Shown piece by piece: positions 44,915 to 53,446 of a stretch of 64,000 bases of DNA. Positions within the stretch are counted from its first letter, which is position 1. Every line of letters starts with the position of its first letter. The notes beneath the pieces are model-generated. The model saw only the letters and a program-made list of their open reading frames with translations. It was not told where the DNA came from and ran no database searches. A program made the translations under genes and the position numbers. Origin of the DNA: an uncultured Paracoccaceae bacterium (GTDB lineage Bacteria; Pseudomonadota; Alphaproteobacteria; Rhodobacterales; Rhodobacteraceae); assembly GCA_947498415.1 (NCBI GenBank), contig CANMKB010000002.1, positions 496,001 through 560,000 of the forward strand, in the 5' to 3' direction.

Positions 44915-45651
44915 GCACACTTCTTGAACTCTCAGGCGTCTCAGTTTCCTTTGACGGCTTTAAGGCGATCAACAATCTGGCCTTCCAGATTGGCGAACCC
45001 GAAATGCGGGCCATCATTGGGCCAAACGGCGCTGGCAAAACCACCTTTATGGATATCATCACCGGTAAAACAAAACCCGACGAAGGCCGGGTCTTGTGGG
45101 GTGAGAAAAGCATCAACCTGATCGGCAAATCCGAAAGCATGATTGCCCGAGAAGGCATTGGACGTAAATTTCAGAAGCCAACCGTGTTTGAAGATCAAAC
45201 CGTGCGCGAAAACCTTGCAATGGCGTTGAAGAACCCACGCAGCCCCTTTGAAGTCTTGCTTTATCGCAAGTCCGCCGAAGGCGCCGCGCGGATCGAAGCC
45301 TTGGCCGCAGAGATCAACCTGACCGACCAACTGACCCGCAAGTCAGGCGAGCTGAGCCATGGGCAAAAGCAGTGGCTTGAAATCGGCATGTTGCTGGCGC
45401 AAGACCCGCGGCTGTTGTTAGTTGATGAACCTGCCGCTGGCATGACACCTGCCGAACGTGAGAAAACCACAGAAATCTTGGTCGAAGCGGCCAAGACCCG
45501 CGCGGTTGTTGTGGTGGAACATGACATGGAATTTGTGCGTCGCCTGAACTGTAAAGTGACTGTGTTGCACGAAGGATCGGTTTTGGCCGAAGGCTCTATC
45601 GATCACGTCACCCAAAATCCTGAAGTCATCGATGTTTATCTGGGGCGCTAA
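44911..45651 (+). CDS. urtD: Urea ABC transporter ATPase UrtD
   Basis: This 246-aa LivG-type ATPase has Walker A GPNGAGKTTFMD, Q-loop GRKFQKPTVFEDQTV, signature LSHGQKQWLEIGMLL, Walker B LLLVDEPAAGMT and switch His in VVVEHDMEFV. The LSHGQ variant of the signature is characteristic of UrtD. It lies four bases upstream of urtE. Confidence 0.96.
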   Translation: MSTLLELSGVSVSFDGFKAINNLAFQIGEPEMRAIIGPNGAGKTTFMDIITGKTKPDEGRVLWGEKSINLIGKSESMIAREGIGRKFQKPTVFEDQTVRENLAMALKNPRSPFEVLLYRKSAEGAARIEALAAEINLTDQLTRKSGELSHGQKQWLEIGMLLAQDPRLLLVDEPAAGMTPAEREKTTEILVEAAKTRAVVVVEHDMEFVRRLNCKVTVLHEGSVLAEGSIDHVTQNPEVIDVYLGR

Positions 45652-45654
45652 GAC

Positions 45655-46353
45655 ATGTTGAACGTAGAAAACCTGACCCTGCATTATGGGCATTCTCAGA
45701 TTCTGTATGATGTGTCTTTGTCGGCCTCAGTGGGCAAAGTGACATGTTTGATGGGCACAAACGGTGTGGGCAAAACCAGCCTTCTAAAGGCGATCTCGGG
45801 CACGCATCCGCGTTCGGGTGGCGAGGTTACGCTGGATGGGCAATCCATCTCCAAGGGCACCCGCCCCTATGCGTTGGCCAAGCTTGGCGTCGGCTATGTG
45901 CCGCAAGGCCGTGATGTGTTCCCTCTGATGACAGTGCGTGAAAACCTTGAGACGGGATATGCCTGTTTGGAACGGACAGAACGGCTTGTGCCTGATGAAA
46001 TATTCGAGCTGTTCCCGGTTCTGCAAGACATGCACAATCGTCGCGGCGGTGACCTATCAGGGGGCCAGCAACAGCAATTGGCAATCGCGCGCGCTTTGGT
46101 GGCCAAACCAAAGCTGCTTTTGCTGGATGAACCCACAGAAGGCATTCAGCCCAGCATCATCAAACAGATTGGCGAAGTCATTCGCTATCTGCGCGATCAA
46201 GGTGAAATGGCGATCGTTCTGGTCGAACAGTTCTTTGATTTTGCCCATGAACTGGGAGACGACTTTTGCGTCATGAACCGGGGGAAAGTGGTTTTGCAGA
46301 AAGATGCGGCCTCTATCACCCGTCAAGAATTGCTGGAAAGCGTCTCGTTGTAG
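45655..46353 (+). CDS. urtE: Urea ABC transporter ATPase UrtE
   Basis: This 232-aa LivF-type ATPase has Walker A MGTNGVGKTSLLKA, signature LSGGQQQQLAIARAL, Walker B LLLLDEPTEGIQPSII and VLVEQFFDFA. The DEPTEGIQPS wording is typical of UrtE. It is the last gene of the urt operon, followed by an intrinsic terminator. Confidence 0.96.
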   Translation: MLNVENLTLHYGHSQILYDVSLSASVGKVTCLMGTNGVGKTSLLKAISGTHPRSGGEVTLDGQSISKGTRPYALAKLGVGYVPQGRDVFPLMTVRENLETGYACLERTERLVPDEIFELFPVLQDMHNRRGGDLSGGQQQQLAIARALVAKPKLLLLDEPTEGIQPSIIKQIGEVIRYLRDQGEMAIVLVEQFFDFAHELGDDFCVMNRGKVVLQKDAASITRQELLESVSL

Positions 46354-46384
46354 ACCAACTTAACCAGCTTTGAGTACTGGAATG

Positions 46385-46420
46385 GCCACGTCCCAAATGG
46401 GGCGTGGTTGTATTTTTTAT
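46385..46420 (+). terminator. Rho-independent terminator of the urt operon
   Basis: CCACGTCCC and GGGGCGTGG form a stem (one wobble) around AAAT, followed by TTGTATTTTTTAT. It lies about 35 bases after the urtE stop. Confidence 0.8.
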
Positions 46421-46616
46421 GCCCCCCCGAACCTGTGTGCCCGAAGTCATTGGAAGCACCAAGATCGCCTTTTGGCATTCTGGAATTCTCGGGCGCATGG
46501 TGACTGGCATTCCCAGACATCCAAACCCTGGCAAAGCAAATGGATCTTGACCTGTCGCTTGGCGCATGGCGTGGTGTGTTGCACCAACTGGACTGGATTC
46601 AGAAATCGCGACAGAG

Positions 46617-46784
46617 CTAGAGCAAGCCCTGAGCGACATCGTCACTGTGGCAAGCTGGCAAGCCATGCTCATCTGGCCCGTCTGCAAAGTGCGGCTTGCT
46701 AAGCCAACGCCTTTCAATCTGTAACTTAATTTTAGTGAGCTCTTCATAACTCATCGGCTCGACTAAGCTCGGATCATAAGCCAT
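46617..46784 (-). CDS. Hypothetical 55-aa protein
   Basis: This short ORF has an excellent ribosome-binding site (AAGGAGG, six bases before the ATG). The product is charged, with a helix-forming middle (MSYEELTKIKLQIERRWLS) and an acidic C-terminus containing His and Cys (HGLPACHSDDVAQ). Codon use is less GC-rich than in the flanking operons. No family recognised. It sits alone in a decayed region, so it may be a recent arrival or a remnant. Confidence 0.6.
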   Translation of the reverse strand: MAYDPSLVEPMSYEELTKIKLQIERRWLSKPHFADGPDEHGLPACHSDDVAQGLL

Positions 46785-47005
46785 GCTAGCCCTCCTTAGG
46801 TGGAAACTTTGCTTAACTTCGCTGGTGCCGCTTTCTGCTTTGCCCCACCCCTTGCAATTAATTGATGCCGCTTGCTGATAGTTGCCGCACGGTCGTTTCA
46901 AAATATCGGTAAGCTTCAGTTTCTTTGTCTAGTTTTCGGGCTTGAGCCTTTCCTCAATTCGGATTCAAGCGGCGGGGATGCTTTATCTCGTGAATAGAGC
47001 CCCCC
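46785..47005. other. Intergenic stretch in the decayed region downstream of urt
   Basis: About 220 bases between the 55-codon ORF and the peroxiredoxin-like remnant. It contains the 5' leader of the small ORF. No other gene, repeat or RNA was recognised. The segment 46421-46616 on the other side of that ORF is also without a convincing gene. Confidence 0.3.
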
Positions 47006-47235
47006 ATGTTGATGCCCCGTAAGAAAACCCCTGATCTTTCTGTGTCTTTGGCGACCGGAGACCAATTCAAACTGTCTAACGAAAAGAATGAGCGGGCACC
47101 GTTGTGTGTATTTATCGCGGGCTGCACTGCCCGATCTGCGCCAACTACCTCAAAGAGCTGGAGCGTCTGACCCCGGAATTCAAAGAACGTGGCATTGGCA
47201 CCATGGCCGTTCCAACCCACGTTGATGACCCTTAG
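47006..47235 (+). pseudogene. Frameshifted, truncated peroxiredoxin-like (AhpC/TSA) gene
   Basis: The first frame from ATG 47006 reads MLMPRKKTPDLSVSLATGDQ..., the start of a peroxiredoxin-like protein. Near 47097 the coding sense moves to another frame, which reads VCIYRGLHCPICANYLKELE and then RLTPEFKERGIGTMAV before TAG at 47233. YRGLHCPIC is the active-site motif of the thioredoxin-fold peroxiredoxin-like family. The gene thus has a one-base-type frameshift and lacks roughly the C-terminal half. It is probably dead. Confidence 0.75.
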
Positions 47236-47354
47236 CATGGCGATTGGACAGCCGTCTCTTAAGAGTTTCAGTTGTGTGCATTAACTCGCTGGCACATAAT
47301 TGATCGTGAAACCGGTGATCCGGGTTCACCCCCTTTCAACACAAGAGATTTCAC

Positions 47355-47984
47355 ATGATCCACTTCTACGCATGGCCGACACCGAACTGCCGCAAGGTAT
47401 CCATTCTACTTCAAGAGCTTGGCGTGCCATACGAAGTGCACACTGTGAACATTGGCGAAGACGACCAATTTAAGCCCGAATTCCTGGATATCAGCCCAAA
47501 CAATAAAGTGCCCGCAATCCATGACACCGAGACAGCTGTTAAGCAGTTTGAGTCCGGTGCAATATTAATCTATCTCGCTGAAAAATATGGTAAATTCCTA
47601 CCTTCTGAAACTGCAGATCGCGCTTCTGTTTTGCAGTGGCTTATGTGGCAGATGGGCGGGCTTGGCCCAATAGCAGGTCAAGGTCATCACTATCTAAAAC
47701 ACAATCCCGGCGTCTCGGACTATACAGATAAGCGTCTGAAAACTGAAATCGCGCGACTTTACGGAGTGCTTGATAAACAGTTGGATGGACAAGATTTTGT
47801 CGCTGGCGATTATAGCATCGCAGACATGGCAATTTGGCCTTGGGTCTCGCGGTATGAGTGGCATCAGGTCGACCTGAATGCCTATCCAAACGTGCAACGC
47901 TGGTATCGCGCCCTGCTCTCTCGCGCTGCTGTGCAACGTGGCTATCATGTTCCACATGTTGCGGACGACATTCCACAAGGCTAA
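47355..47984 (+). CDS. Glutathione S-transferase family protein (YfcG/YghU-like)
   Basis: The 209-aa protein has a thioredoxin-like N-domain (MIHFYAWPTPNCRKVSILLQ, NNKVPAIHD, ESGAILIYLAEKYG) and a helical C-domain (LMWQMGGLGPIAGQGHHY, YSIADMAIWPWVSRYEW). The TPN at residues 9-11 matches nu-class enzymes such as YfcG, which act as glutathione-dependent disulfide or peroxide reductases. AGAG precedes the ATG. Its base use is somewhat more AT-rich than the flanking operons. It may be a survivor of the decayed region. Confidence 0.92.
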   Translation: MIHFYAWPTPNCRKVSILLQELGVPYEVHTVNIGEDDQFKPEFLDISPNNKVPAIHDTETAVKQFESGAILIYLAEKYGKFLPSETADRASVLQWLMWQMGGLGPIAGQGHHYLKHNPGVSDYTDKRLKTEIARLYGVLDKQLDGQDFVAGDYSIADMAIWPWVSRYEWHQVDLNAYPNVQRWYRALLSRAAVQRGYHVPHVADDIPQG

Positions 47985-48045
47985 CCCGACGCTCCAAGGG
48001 CTCAGCTCTGACTGAATCCATCCCATGCTTTGCAAACCACTGTCG

Positions 48046-48336
48046 GGCAGTGGATGGAACATGCGTAAGGCTGCGGCCGGAATACCGTAACCCCGTTTGG
48101 TCCTATGCATTGCCTGACAGGCGATTGCGAAGCAATCTGCCGAGAAGGACTTCGTTCATAAGATGCAGGATGAACTTATCAACGGCGAAGTATTCGACAG
48201 CCTACGCAAAGCACAAATCCTGATCGATAAGTGGAGGAAACACTTCAACACAAAAAGGCCCCACAGCGCATTGGGCGATCGCCCGCCAGCTCCTGCAACC
48301 ATGATACCGATGTATCAGAGGCCAACGATGCACTAA
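48046..48336 (+). mobile_element. IS3-family transposase (OrfB) remnant
   Basis: Two pieces of an IS3-family (IS51/IS407-like) OrfB are visible. VDGTCVRLRPEYRNPVWSYA (from 48050) is the start of the integrase catalytic domain. In a different frame, from 48163, MQDELINGEVFDSLRKAQIL continues as IDKWRKHFNTKRPHSALGDR and ends PPAPATMIPM...TMH at TAA 48334, the normal transposase C-terminus. Most of the DDE core is deleted. No terminal inverted repeats were identified. It lies about 190 bp from a tRNA gene. Confidence 0.8.
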
Positions 48337-48529
48337 AAACCAAGCTGGACCAGTCAGATGAGGCTGCTCAAAACGATTGCAAAACGCAACCAACACGACT
48401 TGTGAAACAAACTGCCGTAGAAAAGCCTGACAATCTCGACCAAGAACTATCCATTTCTGGGTCCAATAGCGGGTCTAGTAAGCCGATTCCAAAATCATCT
48501 AAACCCTTTTGCCACAACCAAAAATGCTG
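48337..48529. other. Intergenic region between IS remnant and tRNA-Ser
   Basis: About 190 bases. No IS terminal repeat, gene or terminator could be recognised. Possible residual 3' end of the IS element. Confidence 0.25.
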
Positions 48530-48619
48530 TGGCGGAAGAGGTGGGATTCGAACCCACGGAAGGCGTTAACCTTCGCTGGTTTTCAAGACCAGTGCATTCA
48601 ACCGCTCTGCCACTCTTCC
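48530..48619 (-). tRNA. tRNA-Ser(UGA)
   Basis: Read on the minus strand, GGAAGAG pairs with CTCTTCC in the acceptor stem. The anticodon loop CTTGAAA gives TGA, a long class II variable arm follows, the T arm contains GGTTCGAATCC, and CCA is encoded. Length is 90 nt. Confidence 0.97.
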
Positions 48620-48820
48620 GGTCCGCTCTCACTAATGGGGTTGATTTGATTCTTAAAGACCGAATTTGGGGAAATTTCGCCGATTGTTCATGCCGCACTT
48701 TTCACACGGCCTGCCAAGCGCTAGACTGCGCTTAATCTCGCGGGTGAATGCACGGCAATTTTCACCCTTATAAAGAACGCCAGCACAAAAGCTGGCGCAA
48801 GTTCAGGCAAAGGGCATGTC

Positions 48821-49702
48821 ATGACGGTTATCAGTACCCCTAAGCACCTTGGGGCCAAATTCGGCAAAGCCGTATTGTTTACTTCAGCACTCGCACTGCT
48901 TACGGCCTGCGAAAATGGTGAAGGCTTTAATCTTTTTGAAAAGAAAGAAACGGCAGCAGAGGACGCACCGGCGACCGGCAGCACCAAATTTGTTGAGCGT
49001 GACGTCGAAGCCCCCGAAGTTTTTGCGGTTTCCGAGGCAGGCCTTTGGGATGGTCGTCCCAGTTTGGGCGGTGTTTGGGTGGCGCACCCAGATGTCAAAG
49101 ACCCAGAGCGTGTGATCATTCGCAATAAAGCCAATGGCAAATTTGTCATCGGCGCCTTGTTCCGTCGCGAACGTGCTATTCCTGGGCCTCGATTGCAGGT
49201 GTCATCGGATGCGGCAGCCGCGCTGTCGATGTTGGCAGGTCAGCCCATTGAGCTAGAGGTCACCGCCCTGCGCCGCGCCGAAGCGCCCGCAGAAGTGCCC
49301 GTTGAAGAAACCGTCGCCGAAGCGGACACCGTAGAAACTGAATCGCTTGATCCTGTGGCCTCTGCCGCGGCAGCAATTGACGCAGCTGAAGCAAAACCAG
49401 CGGCAACGCCTGCTGCTGCCCCTGCCCCTGTTCCTGCGGCTCCAACGCCAGCACCGCAGAAAAGCAGCTTGAGTAAGCCCTTTATTCAGGTTGGTATCTT
49501 TAGTGTCGAGGCTAATGCTGAAAACACCGCTGCGCAGATGCGCCGCGCCGGCATGGTACCTACGATCAAAAAAGGCAGCAGCAACCGAAAGTCTTTCTGG
49601 CGTGTTGTCGTTGGCCCGGCCCGCACCAGCGCCGAACGCGCTGAGTTGCAAAAGAAAATCAAAGGCACCGGCTTTTCTGATGCCTATGCCGTCACCCACT
49701 AA
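48821..49702 (+). CDS. SPOR-domain lipoprotein
   Basis: The 293-aa protein starts with a lipoprotein-like signal (ALALLTAC, Cys30). A conserved globular part (LWDGRPSLGGVWVAHPDVKD, about residues 75-135) is followed by an Ala/Pro/Glu linker and a C-terminal SPOR domain (about 215-293; PFIQVGIFSVEANAENTAA, FWRVVVGPARTSAERAEL), which binds denuded peptidoglycan at the septum. A hairpin CGCCAGC/GCTGGCG at 48778-48797 lies in the 5' leader. D,D-carboxypeptidase follows 21 bases later, fitting a shared envelope role. Confidence 0.88.
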   Translation: MTVISTPKHLGAKFGKAVLFTSALALLTACENGEGFNLFEKKETAAEDAPATGSTKFVERDVEAPEVFAVSEAGLWDGRPSLGGVWVAHPDVKDPERVIIRNKANGKFVIGALFRRERAIPGPRLQVSSDAAAALSMLAGQPIELEVTALRRAEAPAEVPVEETVAEADTVETESLDPVASAAAAIDAAEAKPAATPAAAPAPVPAAPTPAPQKSSLSKPFIQVGIFSVEANAENTAAQMRRAGMVPTIKKGSSNRKSFWRVVVGPARTSAERAELQKKIKGTGFSDAYAVTH

Positions 49703-49723
49703 CGGGAGCGCAAGAGAAACAGC

Positions 49724-50896
49724 ATGAAGATGCGATCTGCGAAACGATTGATGGGGGCCTTGATGGCCTCCGCCCTTTTGGCCCTGCCCGCCTATGCCTT
49801 TGAAACACGGGCAAAGGCTGCGTTTGTTTTGGATCAAACCACGGGCACTGTCTTGATGGACAAAAACGCCGACGAGGCCCTACCGCCCGCTTCAATGTCA
49901 AAGCTCATGACGCTTTACATGGCGTTTGAGGCTGTGCGCGATGGCCGCCTCTCGATGGAAGAAAAGCTGCCTGTGTCTCAACATGCCATGAGCTATGGCG
50001 GCTCGACCATGTTTCTGGACACCACCGATCGGGTGAAAGTGGTTGACTTGATCCGAGGCATCATTGTTCTGTCTGGCAATGACGCCTGTGCTGTGATTGC
50101 TGAAACGCTTAGCCCGGATGGCACCGAAGCTGGTTTTGCCCGCCAAATGACTTTGCGTGCGCGTCAGATGGGGATGACCAATTCGACATTCGCCAATTCC
50201 AATGGCTGGCCAGCGGCAGGGCATCGCATGTCGATGCGCGATTTGGCCCTATTGGCGAATAAGCTGATTTCAGATTTCCCTGAATTCTATCCAATGTTTT
50301 CGGAAACTGAGTTTGCCTTTGATGGGCGGGCGCCTCGCAATACGCAGAACCGCAATCCACTACTGAAACTCGGCATAGGTGCGGATGGTCTGAAAACCGG
50401 TCACACCCAAGAAGCAGGCTATGGTCTTGTGGGCTCTGCCCGTCAGGGACAACGCCGGGTGATCTTTGCCATGTCTGGCTTGGAAAGCGCCGGAGCGCGG
50501 GCTGAAGTGTCAGAGCAAATCGTAAACTGGGCCTTCCGCCAATTTAGCGAACAAAAACTGTTACGCGCGGGCAAACGTGTGGCTCAGGCCGATGTCTGGA
50601 TGGGCAACGCACCGCGGGTCGGTTTGGTTGCCGAAAAAGATGTAGATGTGTTGCTGCCCGTGATTGGCGGTAAAGATGTAGAGGCCGAAGTTGTGTACAA
50701 CGGCCCTATCCAAGCCCCCATCACCAAAGGCCAACAACTTGCAGAGCTTGTGCTCAAGCCATTAGACTTGCCCGAAATTCGGGTTCCCTTGGTTGCGGAA
50801 ACGGATGTTGCCACTGGGGGCTTTGCTGTGCGAATGCGTACAGCAACAACGGTTTTGCTGACGCAGTTTGGGCTGCGCACTGAAGGTGCAAGTTGA
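49724..50896 (+). CDS. D-alanyl-D-alanine carboxypeptidase (PBP5/DacA family)
   Basis: This periplasmic penicillin-binding protein trims the terminal D-Ala from peptidoglycan stem peptides. The 390-aa sequence has a signal peptide (to about Ala25), the SxxK nucleophile Ser57 in PPASMSKLMT, SGN in VLSGNDACAVI and KTG in GLKTGHTQEAGYG, then the beta-rich C-terminal PBP5 domain (about 285-375). The stop TGA overlaps the TTG start of tmk. Confidence 0.95.
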   Translation: MKMRSAKRLMGALMASALLALPAYAFETRAKAAFVLDQTTGTVLMDKNADEALPPASMSKLMTLYMAFEAVRDGRLSMEEKLPVSQHAMSYGGSTMFLDTTDRVKVVDLIRGIIVLSGNDACAVIAETLSPDGTEAGFARQMTLRARQMGMTNSTFANSNGWPAAGHRMSMRDLALLANKLISDFPEFYPMFSETEFAFDGRAPRNTQNRNPLLKLGIGADGLKTGHTQEAGYGLVGSARQGQRRVIFAMSGLESAGARAEVSEQIVNWAFRQFSEQKLLRAGKRVAQADVWMGNAPRVGLVAEKDVDVLLPVIGGKDVEAEVVYNGPIQAPITKGQQLAELVLKPLDLPEIRVPLVAETDVATGGFAVRMRTATTVLLTQFGLRTEGAS

Positions 50897-51522
50897 CGAC
50901 AAACAAAGGCGTATTCATTACGTTTGAAGGCATTGACGGGTCTGGGAAATCAACCCAGACCCGCTTGCTTGCGGACCATCTGAAATCATTAGGTCATGAG
51001 GTGATCCTCACCCGCGAGCCCGGGGGCTCTACGGGGGCTGAAGAAATTCGTGCGCTCGTGCTTGAAGGCGATCCAGATCGTTGGTCTGCCGAAACAGAGC
51101 TTCTGTTATTCACCGCGGCACGTCGCGATCATATGGAACGCACGATTCTGCCGGCGATCAAAGCGGGTAAGATTGTTATCTGTGATCGCTTTGCAGACAG
51201 CACACGCATGTATCAGGGGCTGTCACGCGGTGATTTGCGGGCCAAGGTTGATCAACTCCACGATCTGATGATCGGCCAAGAACCTGACCTGACGATCTTA
51301 ATTGATATGGATCCAGCGGTGGGCCTTGCCCGCGCAAAGGGCCGTCAGACCGCAGAAGAACGGTTTGAAGACTTCGGCCAAGACCTGCAAGACAAAATGC
51401 GGGCTGGCTTTCTAGAGCTGGCCAAACACTATCATGACCGGTTCCGCCTGATTGACGGGGGCCGCTCTGTGGATGAGGTTGCACAGGACATCTCAAAAGC
51501 TGTGATGGATCATCTGTCATGA
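50893..51522 (+). CDS. tmk: Thymidylate kinase
   Basis: Tmk phosphorylates dTMP to dTDP. The 209-aa protein has P-loop FEGIDGSGKSTQTRLL, REPGGSTGAEEIR (DR(Y/H)-region precursor) and the LID segment GRQTAEERFEDFG. The start is an unusual TTG at 50893 sharing bases with the dac stop (TTGA). Overlaps holB by four bases. Confidence 0.94.
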   Translation: MTTNKGVFITFEGIDGSGKSTQTRLLADHLKSLGHEVILTREPGGSTGAEEIRALVLEGDPDRWSAETELLLFTAARRDHMERTILPAIKAGKIVICDRFADSTRMYQGLSRGDLRAKVDQLHDLMIGQEPDLTILIDMDPAVGLARAKGRQTAEERFEDFGQDLQDKMRAGFLELAKHYHDRFRLIDGGRSVDEVAQDISKAVMDHLS

Positions 51523-52637
51523 GTGATGACGCCCTGCCTGAATCAGATCGCGTCGAAGGTGCGCCCCATCCCCGCGAGACTCTGACGATCTTTGGCCAAG
51601 ATGCTGCGCAGAATGGTTTCCTCGAAGCCTTCAACGCAGATCGACTACACCATGGTTGGTTGCTGACAGGCCCGCGCGGCGTGGGCAAGTCTACGCTAGC
51701 GTGGCAGATCGCGCGATTTTTGCTGGCCACCCCCAAAGACGATGGCGGTGGCTTGTTTGGCGATGCGCCACAAGTGGCGCATTCTTTGCAGATTGATCCA
51801 GAACACCCAGTGGCCCGCCGTATTCAAGCCGGTTCAGAACCCGGGCTGTTTGCGGTGAAACGTCCCTATGACGAAAAAACAAAAAAGTTCAAATCGCAGA
51901 TCACGGTTGATGAAATTCGCAAGCTCAAGAATTTCTTTGCCCTATCCTCTGCTGATGGTGGGCGCCGCGTGGTGATTGTGGACAGCGCCGATGAAATGAA
52001 CGTCAGTGCCGCAAATGCCCTGCTTAAGCTGCTCGAAGAGCCTCCGGCAGACACGACGCTATTGCTGATCAGTCACCAACCGTCTCGGCTTTTACCAACG
52101 ATCCGGTCGCGTTGCCGCGAGCTGCGCCTCTCGAACCTCACGCCTCAGGACATGGAAAATGCCATGGCTCAGGCCGAAGTGGAAACAGATGCCTCTGCGG
52201 CCATGGCAGAGCTGTCCGGTGGGTCTGTCGGCGAGGCGATCCGTTTGGCGCAATTGGGTGGCCTGCAAATGTATGCAGAACTGGTGGCCTTGTTTTCCAC
52301 CCTCCCCCAGATGGATCGTCAGCGGGCCTTGACCCTTGCTGAACGCGCGGCCGCACGTGGCGCTGATGACAAATTCGAACTGCTTCTAAATCTGATCGAC
52401 CTCTTTCTTGTGCGACTGGCACGGGCGGGCGTGACAGGCCAGCCGCCGTTGGCTGAGGCCGCACAGGGCGAAGCCGCGCTCTTTGCCAATCTTGCCCCCA
52501 ATCCGCTGAAAGCACGGGCATTTGCCGAGGTCGCGCAAGAGATCACATCACGAAGCCGCCACGGCCGCTCGGTAAACCTTGACCCTGCAGCCTTGGTGCT
52601 GGATACGGTTTGGAAAATTCAACAGACCGCACAGTGA
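51519..52637 (+). CDS. holB: DNA polymerase III subunit delta'
   Basis: Delta' is part of the clamp loader. The 372-aa protein shows the RFC-like AAA+ fold: P-loop TGPRGVGKSTLAWQIARF, VDEIRKLKNFF, VVIVDSADEMNVSAANALLK (Walker B/SRC context), LLEEPPADTTLLLIS and the SRC motif TIRSRCRELRL. An intact P-loop is not usual in all delta' proteins but occurs in alphaproteobacteria. Placed between tmk and tatD, the conserved order. Confidence 0.94.
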   Translation: MSDDALPESDRVEGAPHPRETLTIFGQDAAQNGFLEAFNADRLHHGWLLTGPRGVGKSTLAWQIARFLLATPKDDGGGLFGDAPQVAHSLQIDPEHPVARRIQAGSEPGLFAVKRPYDEKTKKFKSQITVDEIRKLKNFFALSSADGGRRVVIVDSADEMNVSAANALLKLLEEPPADTTLLLISHQPSRLLPTIRSRCRELRLSNLTPQDMENAMAQAEVETDASAAMAELSGGSVGEAIRLAQLGGLQMYAELVALFSTLPQMDRQRALTLAERAAARGADDKFELLLNLIDLFLVRLARAGVTGQPPLAEAAQGEAALFANLAPNPLKARAFAEVAQEITSRSRHGRSVNLDPAALVLDTVWKIQQTAQ

Positions 52638-52639
52638 TC

Positions 52640-53446
52640 ATGACCAACATCCCAGCCATCACCGACAGCCATTGCCACTTGGATTTTCCCGATTTCGAAG
52701 GAGAATTGGACGATGTGATCGCGCGTGCGGCCGAGGCCGGTGTGACCCGCATGGTTACAATCTGCACGCGCCTAAAAAACGAGCCAACCGTGCGTGCCAT
52801 CGCTGAAAAATACGCGCCAGTCTTTTATGCCGCTGGCACGCATCCGATGAGCGCTGCCGAAGAACCGCTCGCCACCGTTGATGAGCTGGTGAAACTGGCA
52901 GAGCATCCGAAGTTCGTGGGCATTGGTGAAACGGGGCTAGATTACCACTACACCGCAGACAGCGCGGAAATCCAAAGACAATCGCTTTTGGTGCACATCG
53001 AGGCCGCCCGCCAAACCAAACTGCCGCTGATCATTCACGCGCGTGCCGCAGATGACGATATGGCCCGCATCTTGGCGCAAGAACATGCAAAGGGCGCATA
53101 TGACTGCGTCATGCATTGCTATTGCTCTGGGCCAGAATTGGCCAAAACCTGTGTCGACCTTGGATTTTACCTGTCGATGTCGGGCATTGCGACATTTAAG
53201 AAAAGCCAAGAAGTCCGCGATATTTTTGCCGCTGCACCGGTTGATCGCGTGATGGTCGAAACAGACTCACCTTATCTTGCGCCAACGCCCTATCGCGGCA
53301 AGCGCAACGAGCCGGCCTATACCGCCCACACTGCACAGGTCGGTGCCGAAGTTTTTGGCATGGACTATGCGGATTTTGCGGCGCAAACTCAGGCGAATTT
53401 TGACCGGTTGTTTTCCAAAGCAGCCACCAAAGCCGAGGCTGCATGA
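52640..53446 (+). CDS. tatD: TatD-family DNase
   Basis: This 268-aa TIM-barrel metal hydrolase has metal-binding DSHCHLDF, GETGLDYHY, LPLIIHARAADDD, MHCYCS and ETDSPYLAPTPYRGKRNEP. TatD/YcfH enzymes have 3'-5' exonuclease activity and are linked to DNA repair. The ATG at 52640 lies two bases after the holB stop; the frame also opens at 52610. Overlaps the next gene by four bases. Confidence 0.93.
   Translation: MTNIPAITDSHCHLDFPDFEGELDDVIARAAEAGVTRMVTICTRLKNEPTVRAIAEKYAPVFYAAGTHPMSAAEEPLATVDELVKLAEHPKFVGIGETGLDYHYTADSAEIQRQSLLVHIEAARQTKLPLIIHARAADDDMARILAQEHAKGAYDCVMHCYCSGPELAKTCVDLGFYLSMSGIATFKKSQEVRDIFAAAPVDRVMVETDSPYLAPTPYRGKRNEPAYTAHTAQVGAEVFGMDYADFAAQTQANFDRLFSKAATKAEAA

Noticed and set aside
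46316..46747. 143-codon minus-strand ORF
   Set aside because: It overlaps the end of urtE, the urt terminator and the better-supported 55-codon ORF; composition is not protein-like.
49253..49837. 194-codon ORF on the minus strand
   Set aside because: Shadow of the Ala/Pro-rich SPOR lipoprotein gene, with unnatural Arg/Cys/Gly composition.
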